A DNA stretch of 64,000 bases from Vibrio artabrorum (lineage in GTDB: Bacteria > Pseudomonadota > Gammaproteobacteria > Enterobacterales > Vibrionaceae): assembly GCF_024347295.1 (NCBI RefSeq), contig NZ_AP025459.1, forward strand, positions 1,116,001-1,180,000. The letters are read 5' to 3'. The notes under the pieces were generated by a model that was given only the letters and a program-made list of their open reading frames with translations, searched no databases and was not told the DNA's origin. Shown here in pieces: positions 8,020-15,655 of the stretch (the first letter of the stretch is position 1; each line of letters opens with the position of its first letter). The position numbers and the translations under genes are program-made.

Positions 8020-8943
8020 TTAGCCTTTAAAAGGCCGAACTTCCCAGCGTGTAAATGGCGCTTTTGCATGAATCCCCGCGCTTCCCCAACGATCTACCGG
8101 ATCAACAACAAGCATTCGTTCAATCGGTACCAGTGACTGAAGCAAAGTCGTGGGCTTTTTCGTGGTCACTAACCACAGTGCATCATCTTCTGAAAACATC
8201 GCTTTGAGTTTGGCTTTGTCTTGCTCTGTCCATTCAAGTTCAGCTTTGAACATACGCTCTACAACGAACAGTTGGCTACCTGAAGCAAAATCTTCCAAGC
8301 TTTCTGAAAGCAACAATACTGAATCAACGTCATTATCCAGCAATACCGCTTGTTGCTTGTTTATCAGTTCACGCACATCAAGCATGACACGTTGTAGGTT
8401 GCCATCAATGGCATCAGCCTGCGCCGGCCACAATAACTTAAAGTCGTCAGCTACGATCGCCGCCATGCGCGTTAAGTTGGTTGGGTTTAACCACGCATAC
8501 TTAGACACATCACCACTCGATAACGTCAGTGCTGCGACACCTTGAGCACGCGGTGTGATCGCTTGAGCGGCATCCACTTCCACTAAACGGATGTTACCCT
8601 GCCTTGCGTATATGAAAGTAGGGTCCGCCGGCCAGATGGACGACAGCGTTAATACAACCGTTGCCCTTTTACCGGATTGTAAGACTTTGCTTGCGCCCTT
8701 ACTACCAAACCAGTTTGGCAGACGATCAATACCATAGCGCTTTGGCGGTAGATATTCGGTGGTAATGTCAGTGCCTTTGGTTAGCTCTGTCGCCAAAGCA
8801 TAAGTCACCGGTGTACTGGTGAGGATATCCTCAGCATTAGCATTGATAGACACCATTGAGCCAGCCCAAAATAGGCAGCTTAGTGCGCCCGCTTGAGTCG
8901 TTGCCTTCACTGAGCTTGAGATACGATTCATTAAAGGGGTCAT
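8020..8943 (-). CDS. Divergent ZnuA-like periplasmic protein (metal ABC cluster)
   Basis: A 307-residue secreted protein beginning MTPLMNRISSSVKATTQAG, with a signal peptide ending near ANA-ED. Its layout resembles cluster A-I metal-binding proteins: ILTSTPVTYALATELTKG at the start, KYAWLNPTNLTRMAAIVADDF in the middle, and a long helix before a second lobe. The His residues that hold metal in ZnuA-type proteins are essentially absent; the mature protein has very few His at all. It is the last gene of the importer operon, 2 bases after the permease stop. It may have lost direct metal binding and work as an accessory or chelate-binding protein. Fold assignment by eye; function unknown. Confidence 0.6.
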   Translation of the reverse strand: MTPLMNRISSSVKATTQAGALSCLFWAGSMVSINANAEDILTSTPVTYALATELTKGTDITTEYLPPKRYGIDRLPNWFGSKGASKVLQSGKRATVVLTLSSIWPADPTFIYARQGNIRLVEVDAAQAITPRAQGVAALTLSSGDVSKYAWLNPTNLTRMAAIVADDFKLLWPAQADAIDGNLQRVMLDVRELINKQQAVLLDNDVDSVLLLSESLEDFASGSQLFVVERMFKAELEWTEQDKAKLKAMFSEDDALWLVTTKKPTTLLQSLVPIERMLVVDPVDRWGSAGIHAKAPFTRWEVRPFKG

Positions 8944-8945
8944 GA

Positions 8946-9821
8946 TTATGCCTTTCTCATAATTCGATAGAGTGTTGCTGCTAAGAAAAATGTCGCAGAA
9001 ACGATGATGATTGAAGCGCCTGATGGTACGGGCAGTTTTAGCTCCATAGGTAAAACCGTTCCGACTACACACGCGATAGTTGCCAACAAGGCAGACAGCA
9101 GCACAAAACTACCCATACGTTTAGTCAGCAAGCGAGCGGTAGCACCTGGAATCAGCAATAACGCGCCAACCAGAACGGCACCGACAATCTTCACCGCGGC
9201 AATCGTCACTAAGGTGATCATCATGACAAACAAGTAGTCGTAAAAACTGGTGTTATAACCACGAACCTTGGCAATATCTGGGCTGATACAAGTCAAAAGA
9301 ATACGATTGAACGTCGGAATTAAGAGCAAAATGATGATCGCGCAACTGCCTGCAAGAATCGCTAAGTCTTGGTCTGTTACCGTCAAAATAGAGCCAAACA
9401 ATACGTTCTCAAGCATGTGAATATTGATTTTGCGTGCAACGTACATCAGTAACGCCGCGCCCACCGCTAACGCTAGTGCAAGGAAAACGCCGACTAAGGT
9501 ATCGTATGGCACATTGGTTCTGTTTCTTACAAAATGAAGAAGCAGCGCGAAGATCATACAGAAACTAAACAGTCCAATAATTGGGTTTTCCGGTGGCTCG
9601 CCAAGCAACACTCCAATAGCGATACCGGTTAATGCCGCGTGACCGACCGCTTCCGAGAAGAAAGCCAGACGTTTTGCTATCACTAAAGTGCCAAGACCAC
9701 CTAATAACGGGCCAAGTAATAGTGCCGCCACCAAGGCATTGACCATGAACGCATACATGAAGCTGTCTGATAACCAACCCGCTTCAACACCACTTATGGC
9801 AAGGTGTCGTAACCAATCCAT
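8946..9821 (-). CDS. Metal ABC transporter permease (ZnuB/MntB type)
   Basis: A 291-residue inner-membrane permease with about eight hydrophobic segments. It shows the hallmarks of the ABC-3 family: LGTLVIAKRLAFFSEAVGHAALTGIAIG near the front and VKIVGAVLVGALLLIPGATARLL in the middle. It forms the channel for Zn, Mn or Fe import with the ATPase whose last codon overlaps its first base. The family is clear; the metal is not. Start ATG at 9821 is within the stop of the ATPase gene, typical of translational coupling. Confidence 0.9.
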   Translation of the reverse strand: MDWLRHLAISGVEAGWLSDSFMYAFMVNALVAALLLGPLLGGLGTLVIAKRLAFFSEAVGHAALTGIAIGVLLGEPPENPIIGLFSFCMIFALLLHFVRNRTNVPYDTLVGVFLALALAVGAALLMYVARKINIHMLENVLFGSILTVTDQDLAILAGSCAIIILLLIPTFNRILLTCISPDIAKVRGYNTSFYDYLFVMMITLVTIAAVKIVGAVLVGALLLIPGATARLLTKRMGSFVLLSALLATIACVVGTVLPMELKLPVPSGASIIIVSATFFLAATLYRIMRKA

Positions 9822-10555
9822 TACGCAACCTCCTTTGGTTTGTTCATCGCAGCGCCACTGCTGTAATGCTGGAATAAGCTTTCAATTTTACTTGGGTGCA
9901 GTACTTGTTCATGTGGACCACTATCCACCAAGAATCGATTCACAACATGTACATTGGCTTCAAGGCGACGTACTGCGGTGACATCGTGGTGAACCGCAAG
10001 GATCGTGCGACCCTCGTCAACACATTCACGAATCAGCGATTCAAGGTAACGAACGCCCTGCTCATCCATGCCGGTCGTTGGTTCGTCCAACACTAATAAG
10101 CTTGGGTTATCCAACAACGCTTGAGCAAACAACACGCGTTGCTGCTCACCGCCCGACAACTGTCCCATGCGGCGATCGCTACGTGTCGCCATACCCACTC
10201 GATCCAACTGCGCTAATGCCAGATCCAACTGCTTGGACTTACCACGCCAAAATAGAGGAATTCGAGTTTGGTTAAGCAACACGAAATCCATGACTGTAAG
10301 AGGTAAGCTCGATTCAAAGGTCGCTTTTTGAGGAACGTAACCAATACTTGGCTTTTCTGGCCAATGAATATTGATTTGCCCAGAGAAAGGCGTCAAACCA
10401 AGAACCGAGCGCAGCAAAGAGGTTTTACCACCGCCGTTTGGTCCCATGATCACATGGCACTCACCCGCTTTAAGTTCAAGTGAAATATCGTCAAGAATGA
10501 CGTTGTTGTCGTACTGCAGACCAAGTTGATTGATTGAAATCGATGGACCTAACAT
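9821..10555 (-). CDS. Metal ABC transporter ATP-binding protein (ZnuC type)
   Basis: A 244-residue ATPase. Walker A is GPNGGGKTS (about residues 38-46), the Q-loop region is GYVPQKATF, the signature is LSGGEQQRV (about 137-145), Walker B is LLVLDEPTTG, and the switch His follows in AVHHD. It powers import through the overlapping permease. Its start overlaps the last base of the upstream binding-protein gene. The close packing shows one operon for binding protein, ATPase and permease. Confidence 0.92.
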   Translation of the reverse strand: MLGPSISINQLGLQYDNNVILDDISLELKAGECHVIMGPNGGGKTSLLRSVLGLTPFSGQINIHWPEKPSIGYVPQKATFESSLPLTVMDFVLLNQTRIPLFWRGKSKQLDLALAQLDRVGMATRSDRRMGQLSGGEQQRVLFAQALLDNPSLLVLDEPTTGMDEQGVRYLESLIRECVDEGRTILAVHHDVTAVRRLEANVHVVNRFLVDSGPHEQVLHPSKIESLFQHYSSGAAMNKPKEVA

Positions 10556-11490
10556 TATGCGTTCCCGCTTTTAGCTTGGTTCGCAGCCGCAAATTTCATG
10601 GCTTCGATCAGCGTTTCTAGGTTCTTCTTCATCTCAACTTCAACTTTATCGTCTTGATATTCGCCGTGCGTCATGTGAGAAAAACGGTAAAGCTGCACGC
10701 CCGTTTCCGCTTCAATGGTGTCAACAAAACGGTTTGGCATGTTTAACTCATAGAACAACACATCAATGCCCGATGCGCGGATCTTTTCGATCGTCTCTTG
10801 CAGCTGGCTCGCACTTGGTTCAACACCGTGTGCAGGCTCAATCACCGCTGCCACATCCACACCAAACTCTTGCAAGATATAGCCATAAGCATTATGCGTG
10901 GTCGCCACCTTCATACCTGAAGTATCGAGTTCACCTAGTGACAACATCGCATCGCGCTTCATAAAGCGAAATTGCTTAGCGTATTGACGCGCATTGTTAC
11001 GATAAAAAACCGCGTTGTCTGGGTCGAGCTTAGAGACTTCACTCGCGATGGTGTAAACCTTTTGGATGGTTGTCGAAAGTCCAACAAACGTGTGCGGATT
11101 CACCGCGCCTTGACCCACTGACTGGCCTAATGCCGGCAGTAAAGGCACTTCTTTGTTCGCTTCGATCACCACTAAGTCATCACGTTGCGCGGCTAAGATT
11201 ACTTTTAGTGCGAAGTCGTCATGACCAATACCGTTTACCACGATGGCGTCCATCTGGCTCAATCGCTTTAAGTCGTTCGGTTGTGGCAAGTAATTATGCG
11301 GATTAAAGCCAGCATCAACCAAAGGAAGGATGTTCACTTTGTCACCCACGACGGCTTTTACGTAGCTGTAGTAAGGCTGAAGGGTTATGCCAATCGTCAG
11401 CTTATCGCTGTCGACCTTGTATTCTTTTGCCAATGCATTGGGTGTCATTAACACCGCTAATAACGACATCAATAGAGTCATAATTCGCAT
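10555..11490 (-). CDS. Metal ABC transporter substrate-binding protein (ZnuA-like)
   Basis: A 311-residue periplasmic protein. I chose the ATG at 11490 (MRIMTLLMSLLAVLMTPNALA) because AAGAGA lies six bases upstream; the signal peptide ends near ALA-KE. Likely metal ligands are His in FNPHNYLP, His in VNPHTFVG and His in THNAYGY, with an acidic or Asn residue late in the protein; this is the cluster A-I pattern for Zn, Mn or Fe(II). The long His-rich loop of true ZnuA is absent, so Mn or Fe is at least as likely as Zn. First transport gene of the operon. Confidence 0.85.
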   Translation of the reverse strand: MRIMTLLMSLLAVLMTPNALAKEYKVDSDKLTIGITLQPYYSYVKAVVGDKVNILPLVDAGFNPHNYLPQPNDLKRLSQMDAIVVNGIGHDDFALKVILAAQRDDLVVIEANKEVPLLPALGQSVGQGAVNPHTFVGLSTTIQKVYTIASEVSKLDPDNAVFYRNNARQYAKQFRFMKRDAMLSLGELDTSGMKVATTHNAYGYILQEFGVDVAAVIEPAHGVEPSASQLQETIEKIRASGIDVLFYELNMPNRFVDTIEAETGVQLYRFSHMTHGEYQDDKVEVEMKKNLETLIEAMKFAAANQAKSGNA

Positions 11491-11535
11491 AGTAAATCTC
11501 TTATAATTTGTGAGCATTTTTGTAAGCCGGAGTAC

Positions 11536-12129
11536 TTAATGAGAAGCAGCATCATGCTGTTCAACTTGTGATTCATTGACGACCATTTTCCAACCTGCTG
11601 ACTCCAGTGTGTTCTCATCAAAATGAGTCGGTTGACTTGCTACGCCTCCTAGGTAAATCCAGATTTCAGGAGAAACACTGTTGGCGTTCAAAATAAAGGA
11701 ATCCGCGAAGCCATGATCGGTTGGCGTAGCTTGTTCACTTAGTGCCGCATGTTCACTTGCTAACGCGACGTAGTAACCACGCTCGTCCAATAACCAAGTA
11801 TGAGAACCTTTGCGCTTCCAACTCTGGTCTTCAACAAATGGCGCGACCCATTCATCTTTAAGTGACGCAACACTTGGCCATTCGCCGTCAGAGTCCATGC
11901 GCTGGTCACGAATCTCTTCATGAGCCAAACGCAGCTCGGATAACATCGCCAAGTTTTTCTGCTCAACATCGGTCACTAAGATTTGATGATCGAGTACCGC
12001 TTCGATATGCGATTCTGCTTGGTGAAATGGGATAGCAACCACAGCAAAGCTCAGAATGAACACCATGATCAGCCCTACCCATTTGCCTTCTCTGCCGCCC
12101 GTATCAGCACGCACACCTTGAATCATCAT
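11536..12129 (-). CDS. Membrane-anchored protein of the metal operon, possibly DUF6162
   Basis: A 197-residue protein with one N-terminal membrane helix (WVGLIMVFILSFAVVAIPF, about residues 17-35), then a periplasmic domain with a helical segment and a compact end (ESAGWKMVVNES). It starts 4 bases inside the preceding gene, showing translational coupling. I recall similar proteins next to zinc-type ABC importers in Vibrio under a DUF6162 label, but cannot confirm. Only five His are present, two near the C-terminus (EQHDAASH). Function unknown; an importer accessory role is inferred from context. Confidence 0.6.
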   Translation of the reverse strand: MMIQGVRADTGGREGKWVGLIMVFILSFAVVAIPFHQAESHIEAVLDHQILVTDVEQKNLAMLSELRLAHEEIRDQRMDSDGEWPSVASLKDEWVAPFVEDQSWKRKGSHTWLLDERGYYVALASEHAALSEQATPTDHGFADSFILNANSVSPEIWIYLGGVASQPTHFDENTLESAGWKMVVNESQVEQHDAASH

Positions 12130-12461
12130 TTCTCACTGATCTCGATAACGTCGACTTCAACAGGAAACTCATGGCCAGAATCAAACACAAGGTAGAACTC
12201 AGTATCAGGGTTGGAAAATTCAACAATAGAGCGCTTGTCCGTCAACTCTTTTGCAATTAAGTTGTCTTCGTAGTCGTACATCTCGACTGTATAATCAATC
12301 GCTTTACTGCCGTCTGAGTAGCCCGCTTCACAGGCCACCATTTGGCCTTCAAACCAACAACTCATAAGGGGAAAGTGTGCTTGCGCAGGTAATGCAGCGA
12401 AACCAAGTCCCAGAGCCATGCATGGGGCGACTACCGCGTTTAGTTTTGTTTTTATTGTCAT
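12126..12461 (-). CDS. Small secreted protein of the metal operon
   Basis: A 111-residue protein with a signal peptide (start MTIKTKLNAVV; cleavage near AQA-HF). The mature part of about 85 residues has two Cys (SCWFEGQ and ACEAGYSDG), which could form a disulfide, and an acidic beta-rich body ending VEVDVIEISEK. A longer reading from 12545 would lack a signal peptide at its front, so the ATG at 12461 is preferred. The N-terminal His after cleavage (HFPLMSC) resembles the start of the neighbouring DUF4198 protein (HPRWVLP), hinting at a shared amino-terminal metal site. No family recognised. Confidence 0.6.
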   Translation of the reverse strand: MTIKTKLNAVVAPCMALGLGFAALPAQAHFPLMSCWFEGQMVACEAGYSDGSKAIDYTVEMYDYEDNLIAKELTDKRSIVEFSNPDTEFYLVFDSGHEFPVEVDVIEISEK

Positions 12462-12513
12462 GATTTGTACCCTAGACACAATGCAATTTCTCAGTACGAG
12501 ACTGAGTGATACA

Positions 12514-12593
12514 GGGCTCAAATGAGCCCCTGTTTTTGAACTCATAATGGTGATAAACCGTTGTTGGTCTCAACATCGAGGAACCTCCTCGAT
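12514..12593. other. Two hairpins between DUF4198 and the next operon gene
   Basis: ACAGGGCTCA pairs with TGAGCCCCTGT (about 12511-12533, one bulge), followed by T5 on the + strand. ATCGAGG (12575-12581) pairs with CCTCGAT (12587-12593). In the leftward transcript neither is followed by a T-run, so they look like processing, stability or attenuation elements in the 140-base gap rather than full terminators. Confidence 0.5.
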
Positions 12594-12601
12594 AAAGCCA
12601 A

Positions 12602-13435
12602 TTATTGAAGCAGTGCTTCGAAGGTTAAGTGGACGTTGGCACTGGCTTTGTCTGCCAGTGGGTTATTGATCAACTCACCTTTGTAGTTTGCTTTCATGAC
12701 ATAACGACCCGCCACATCCGGTGTGAACGTGATTTCGCCATTCTCATCACTCACAACATCAATCTGCTCTTGGTGGTTGCGGTAAAGCGTGCCTTCACGG
12801 GTGATCTCCGCGGTCACGTCTTTCTGAACTTCACCGTTATAGAAGAATTGGAATGTTACAGGTTCGCCTTCAATGATGTCTGAAGGGTGTGTTACTGGTT
12901 TCATTTCAAGAAGCTTACCCTCAATCTTAAAGACTGAATCTGATGGCTTACCGACTGTGATGTAACTTTCAGCGCGTGTGAAACTGAGCTGCGTTACCAT
13001 GTCACGTGATTCTTTAGGAAGGACGGAATCGCGGTCTGCCTTGTTCGCTTTGATCCTTTTCACGGTATCACGACGGCCCGCTTTGTAATGCGTATAGTAA
13101 GAAGGTTCATTATTAATCGCGACTTTATGCGTACCTTCTTCTTCAAAGTAGAAATCGAAAATTGAACGACGTTTACCGCGAACGACAAAGTTTGGACGCT
13201 CGCTTCGGCCATCGGGCATGATGACCTGCGTATTTTCACTGCCTGCGGGCTTATCGAAAACGAATGTGCCGTGAGACGCAGTCACGTCAAACGTCAGCCA
13301 ATCCCCCCCCTCTTTCGATACCGTGAAGTGAGACGGTAATACCCAACGGGGGTGTGCTTGGGCTGTAGTCGTTGCCGCTAAACCGAACGCCACAACACCC
13401 GCTAAAGCCAGTACTTTCATTTTTGTCTGTTTCAT
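12602..13435 (-). CDS. DUF4198 periplasmic protein
   Basis: A 277-residue secreted protein (signal MKQTKMKVLALAGVVAFGLAA, cleavage near AQA-HP). The mature protein starts with HPRWVLPSHF and carries the DUF4198 layout: an N-terminal beta domain followed by an Ig/CNA-like domain (about residues 180-270, VTFQFFYNGEVQKDVTAEI and GEITFTPDVAGRYVM). DUF4198 proteins often sit with nickel, cobalt or iron uptake genes and are thought to bind metal in the periplasm. An in-frame TTG at 13444 is a less likely start. Third gene of the Fur-linked set. Confidence 0.8.
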   Translation of the reverse strand: MKQTKMKVLALAGVVAFGLAATTTAQAHPRWVLPSHFTVSKEGGDWLTFDVTASHGTFVFDKPAGSENTQVIMPDGRSERPNFVVRGKRRSIFDFYFEEEGTHKVAINNEPSYYTHYKAGRRDTVKRIKANKADRDSVLPKESRDMVTQLSFTRAESYITVGKPSDSVFKIEGKLLEMKPVTHPSDIIEGEPVTFQFFYNGEVQKDVTAEITREGTLYRNHQEQIDVVSDENGEITFTPDVAGRYVMKANYKGELINNPLADKASANVHLTFEALLQ

Positions 13436-13552
13436 TATGTTCAATTCCGTTATTGATATTTTTTAACCATGTCACCCAATGAGGTCTAACGATGACAAAC
13501 GCCGATCCTTTTCTCACTGGTGAGTCATCGCAGGTATTAACCGGCGCATCGG

Positions 13553-14071
13553 CTATTTAACGAGGTAATTCAAGGTGATTTCACCCGTCTCTTTGGTTGC
13601 CTTTAACTGATAAAACGCATTTGCATCCGTAAGTGATACTTTTTGACGCAAGTAGTTACGGCCACCGTGTTCACGAACCACTTCGATGTGAACGGTATAT
13701 TCACCTTGGTCTAGGGGCTGGCCGTCATCGCTCTTACCATCCCAAACGAAACGGTACTTGCCAGCTGGGCGCGTTGCCGATGTCACAGCATCAACGAGTT
13801 CACGATCGTAGCGTCCAACTTTTCTCCACCAGCTACGTAAATCTTTAAGCCATTCGTCTTTACCAACCCAAAGCTCAATGGTTTTTACTGACTTTCGCTC
13901 ACTGTTTTCTACCCACACCGCCACATAAGGGCGTGCATACATTGAGGTATCTATCTTTGGCAGCTCAAAACTGACATCCATTTTTGCCGAATCAGGAATC
14001 GCTTGTGCCATACCTAGGCTTGGTAAAAGAGACAACGCAAGAAGTGCCTTGCTCCAGTTGATTTTTTTCAT
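13553..14071 (-). CDS. DUF2271 periplasmic protein
   Basis: A 172-residue secreted protein (start MKKINWSKALLALSL, cleavage near AQA-IP). It matches DUF2271: PYVAVWVENSERKSVKTIELWVGKDEWLKDLRSWWR in the middle and DGQPLDQGEYTVHIEVVREHG near the end. A 19-codon longer reading is possible but places extra charged residues before the signal peptide. DUF2271 genes typically accompany PepSY membrane proteins in iron-regulated clusters, exactly as here. The biochemical role is unknown; a flavin- or haem-linked periplasmic redox role has been suggested by context only. Confidence 0.8.
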   Translation of the reverse strand: MKKINWSKALLALSLLPSLGMAQAIPDSAKMDVSFELPKIDTSMYARPYVAVWVENSERKSVKTIELWVGKDEWLKDLRSWWRKVGRYDRELVDAVTSATRPAGKYRFVWDGKSDDGQPLDQGEYTVHIEVVREHGGRNYLRQKVSLTDANAFYQLKATKETGEITLNYLVK

Positions 14072-14140
14072 GTTTAACAACCTTTTAATCCGTTTAACCT
14101 TTGACTTTTCTTGATACTGATTGATCAAGCGAGTGAAGAG

Positions 14141-14770
14141 TTAAGGCACAGCAACAAAATAAACAGCAAGTGAGATTACAGAGCCAACGACCGTCCATTT
14201 AATGGAGGTATTGAGCGTTTTTTTCTTAGGGAGTAGCAAGCACACACCGGTGAGAACAAAAAAGATCATCAGCAGCGCAGTGATATCGATGAACCACTTC
14301 CAAACTTCGCCGCTGTTACGCCCTTTATGTAGGTCGTTCAACAGAGCAATCACGCCGTAATTCGTGGTTTCGACTTCCACCGTTTCAGACGTCAGATCAA
14401 CAAACACCGAACCGTTGTAGCCTGGCCCTTTGAAGTCCATTGACACTTCACCGACAAGCAATGCTCCATCTTCAATTTCGGTGTAGATGTCTAAACCAGA
14501 AGCAACACCAGATAAATCAGCCTCTTCAAAAAGAAATGCTTCAAAGGCGTTATCATCGACTTTTAATCGTCCGTCTTCGATCGTGAACAAACTGGCGGGG
14601 AGTGTTAGCGTAGAGCGTTGTATATTGGGTTGGCTTGACTCAAATAACTCAGGTCGATTTAGGGTGATACCCGTTACCGAGAAGAAAAGAACAACAAACA
14701 GAAGCGCCATTGAAATATAAACATGAAGTCGACGAGCCCAAGATTGGATCGCCCTACTTTTTAACGACAT
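14141..14770 (-). CDS. PepSY-associated transmembrane protein
   Basis: A 209-residue membrane protein with three helices: residues about 17-36 (ISMALLFVVLFFSVTGITLNR), about 160-180 (FIDITALLMIFFVLTGVCLLL) and about 192-207. The periplasmic part between the first two is PepSY-like. The SVTGITLN and NDLHKGRNSG segments are typical of the PepSY_TM group, related to iron-reductase-like membrane proteins. It is the first gene of the nine-gene leftward set and lies directly behind a Fur-box-like site, supporting iron control. A role in periplasmic metal reduction is inferred, not shown. Confidence 0.8.
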   Translation of the reverse strand: MSLKSRAIQSWARRLHVYISMALLFVVLFFSVTGITLNRPELFESSQPNIQRSTLTLPASLFTIEDGRLKVDDNAFEAFLFEEADLSGVASGLDIYTEIEDGALLVGEVSMDFKGPGYNGSVFVDLTSETVEVETTNYGVIALLNDLHKGRNSGEVWKWFIDITALLMIFFVLTGVCLLLPKKKTLNTSIKWTVVGSVISLAVYFVAVP

Positions 14771-14807
14771 ACAAACTAATACCTATAAATTTCATGGCGA
14801 CAATCTA

Positions 14808-14827
14808 GTTGATAATCATTCGTATTG
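14808..14827 (-). promoter_or_regulatory. Candidate Fur box upstream of the metal operon
   Basis: GTTGATAATCATTCGTATTG, about 40 bases upstream of the PepSY gene start, keeps the GATAATCATT core of the Fur consensus; the outer part matches poorly. The position suits repression of the leftward promoter. Confidence 0.6.
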
Positions 14828-15204
14828 ACATTTAATTTACATTGTTTACGTTCGCAGATTGTTTACATTTGCAAATGACGTAAGGAAATTTACGCAACAT
14901 TACATGGGAAGTCATCGAACTGTTTGCCTATTCTTGCTAACTTGTACTAGAGAGAATGGTTCACTCGTCATCATTCTCATTAATAACAGGGGGCAAACCT
15001 TAAAAATCTCAGTATCAACATACTTGATTGAGGTTGGTGTAAGGTAGCAACTGTGACTTTAAGGTGTGAAAGTTGAGACTATTTGAGCTTTCCAACACTT
15101 TGACAACCATGTAAACGCGGTGGACTCTTTGGTTGATGTAGTTTGTTAAAAACTGAGCGAATAACCGATTTATGAGCGCTAATTTAGCCTAAAGGGATTT
15201 TGAA
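14828..15204. other. Intergenic, AT-rich, no gene recognised
   Basis: This gap between the Fur-box region and the lipoprotein gene has repeated TTTAC-type words (near 14831, 14838, 14854 and 14889) that may be binding-site repeats. I see no gene in it. Confidence 0.5.
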
Positions 15205-15525
15205 ATGCGTATTATTGTTTTGGCTTTTATGACGCTTATAACAGCGTGCAGTAGCCTAATACCCGGCACAGAAGAGCGTCTCCAACAATACATAGGGGCA
15301 AACATCAGCGATGTACAGGCGTTGTATCTCAGTGAACGCTCGCGCCCCATCAGTTTTTGGGCGTCTCGACACTATGCTTGGGTTGAAATGAAGACGTTAT
15401 GGGAGGATGGCAACACTTTACACACCTTTAAAAATCCTTATCGCGACTGCTCCATTAACTGGATAACGGACAACAGTGGTGTTATTCAAAGTGCTACGTC
15501 TAGTGGCACGATGTGTGAGCCTTAA
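15205..15525 (+). CDS. Small predicted lipoprotein
   Basis: A 106-residue protein with a short signal and lipobox (LITAC, Cys15 or so), so it is probably lipid-anchored in the envelope. The mature part has two more Cys (RDCSIN and GTMCEP), likely a disulfide, and SNL-type beta structure. AAAGGG precedes the ATG. It stands alone and ends just before a very strong hairpin. No family recognised. Confidence 0.7.
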   Translation: MRIIVLAFMTLITACSSLIPGTEERLQQYIGANISDVQALYLSERSRPISFWASRHYAWVEMKTLWEDGNTLHTFKNPYRDCSINWITDNSGVIQSATSSGTMCEP

Positions 15526-15568
15526 ATCCATAAATCCATACAATATAGCGAGATGAGCTTAAGTCACC

Positions 15569-15622
15569 AACATTAACGATGGGTGTCATTGGAGCGAGCA
15601 AATGGCACCCATCGTTAATGTT
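15569..15622. repeat. Long near-perfect hairpin between convergent genes
   Basis: Two 22-base arms (15569-15590 and 15601-15622) are complementary except for one T opposite G, which can wobble pair. The loop is 10 bases (GGAGCGAGCA). No T-run follows on either strand. It sits between the convergent lipoprotein and TPR genes, so it may stop transcription from both sides by another route, or be a dispersed palindromic element. Confidence 0.8.
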
Positions 15623-15655
15623 ATGCTTGTTGTGTTCGGTTTTCACTATCAGGAA

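Noticed and set aside
8150..8545. A 131-codon open frame on the + strand
   Set aside because: It is the Ser/Thr-rich mirror of the periplasmic binding-protein homologue encoded on the other strand.
14859..15047. A 62-codon open frame in the gap before the lipoprotein gene
   Set aside because: No ribosome site, unlikely composition, and no similarity to anything known.
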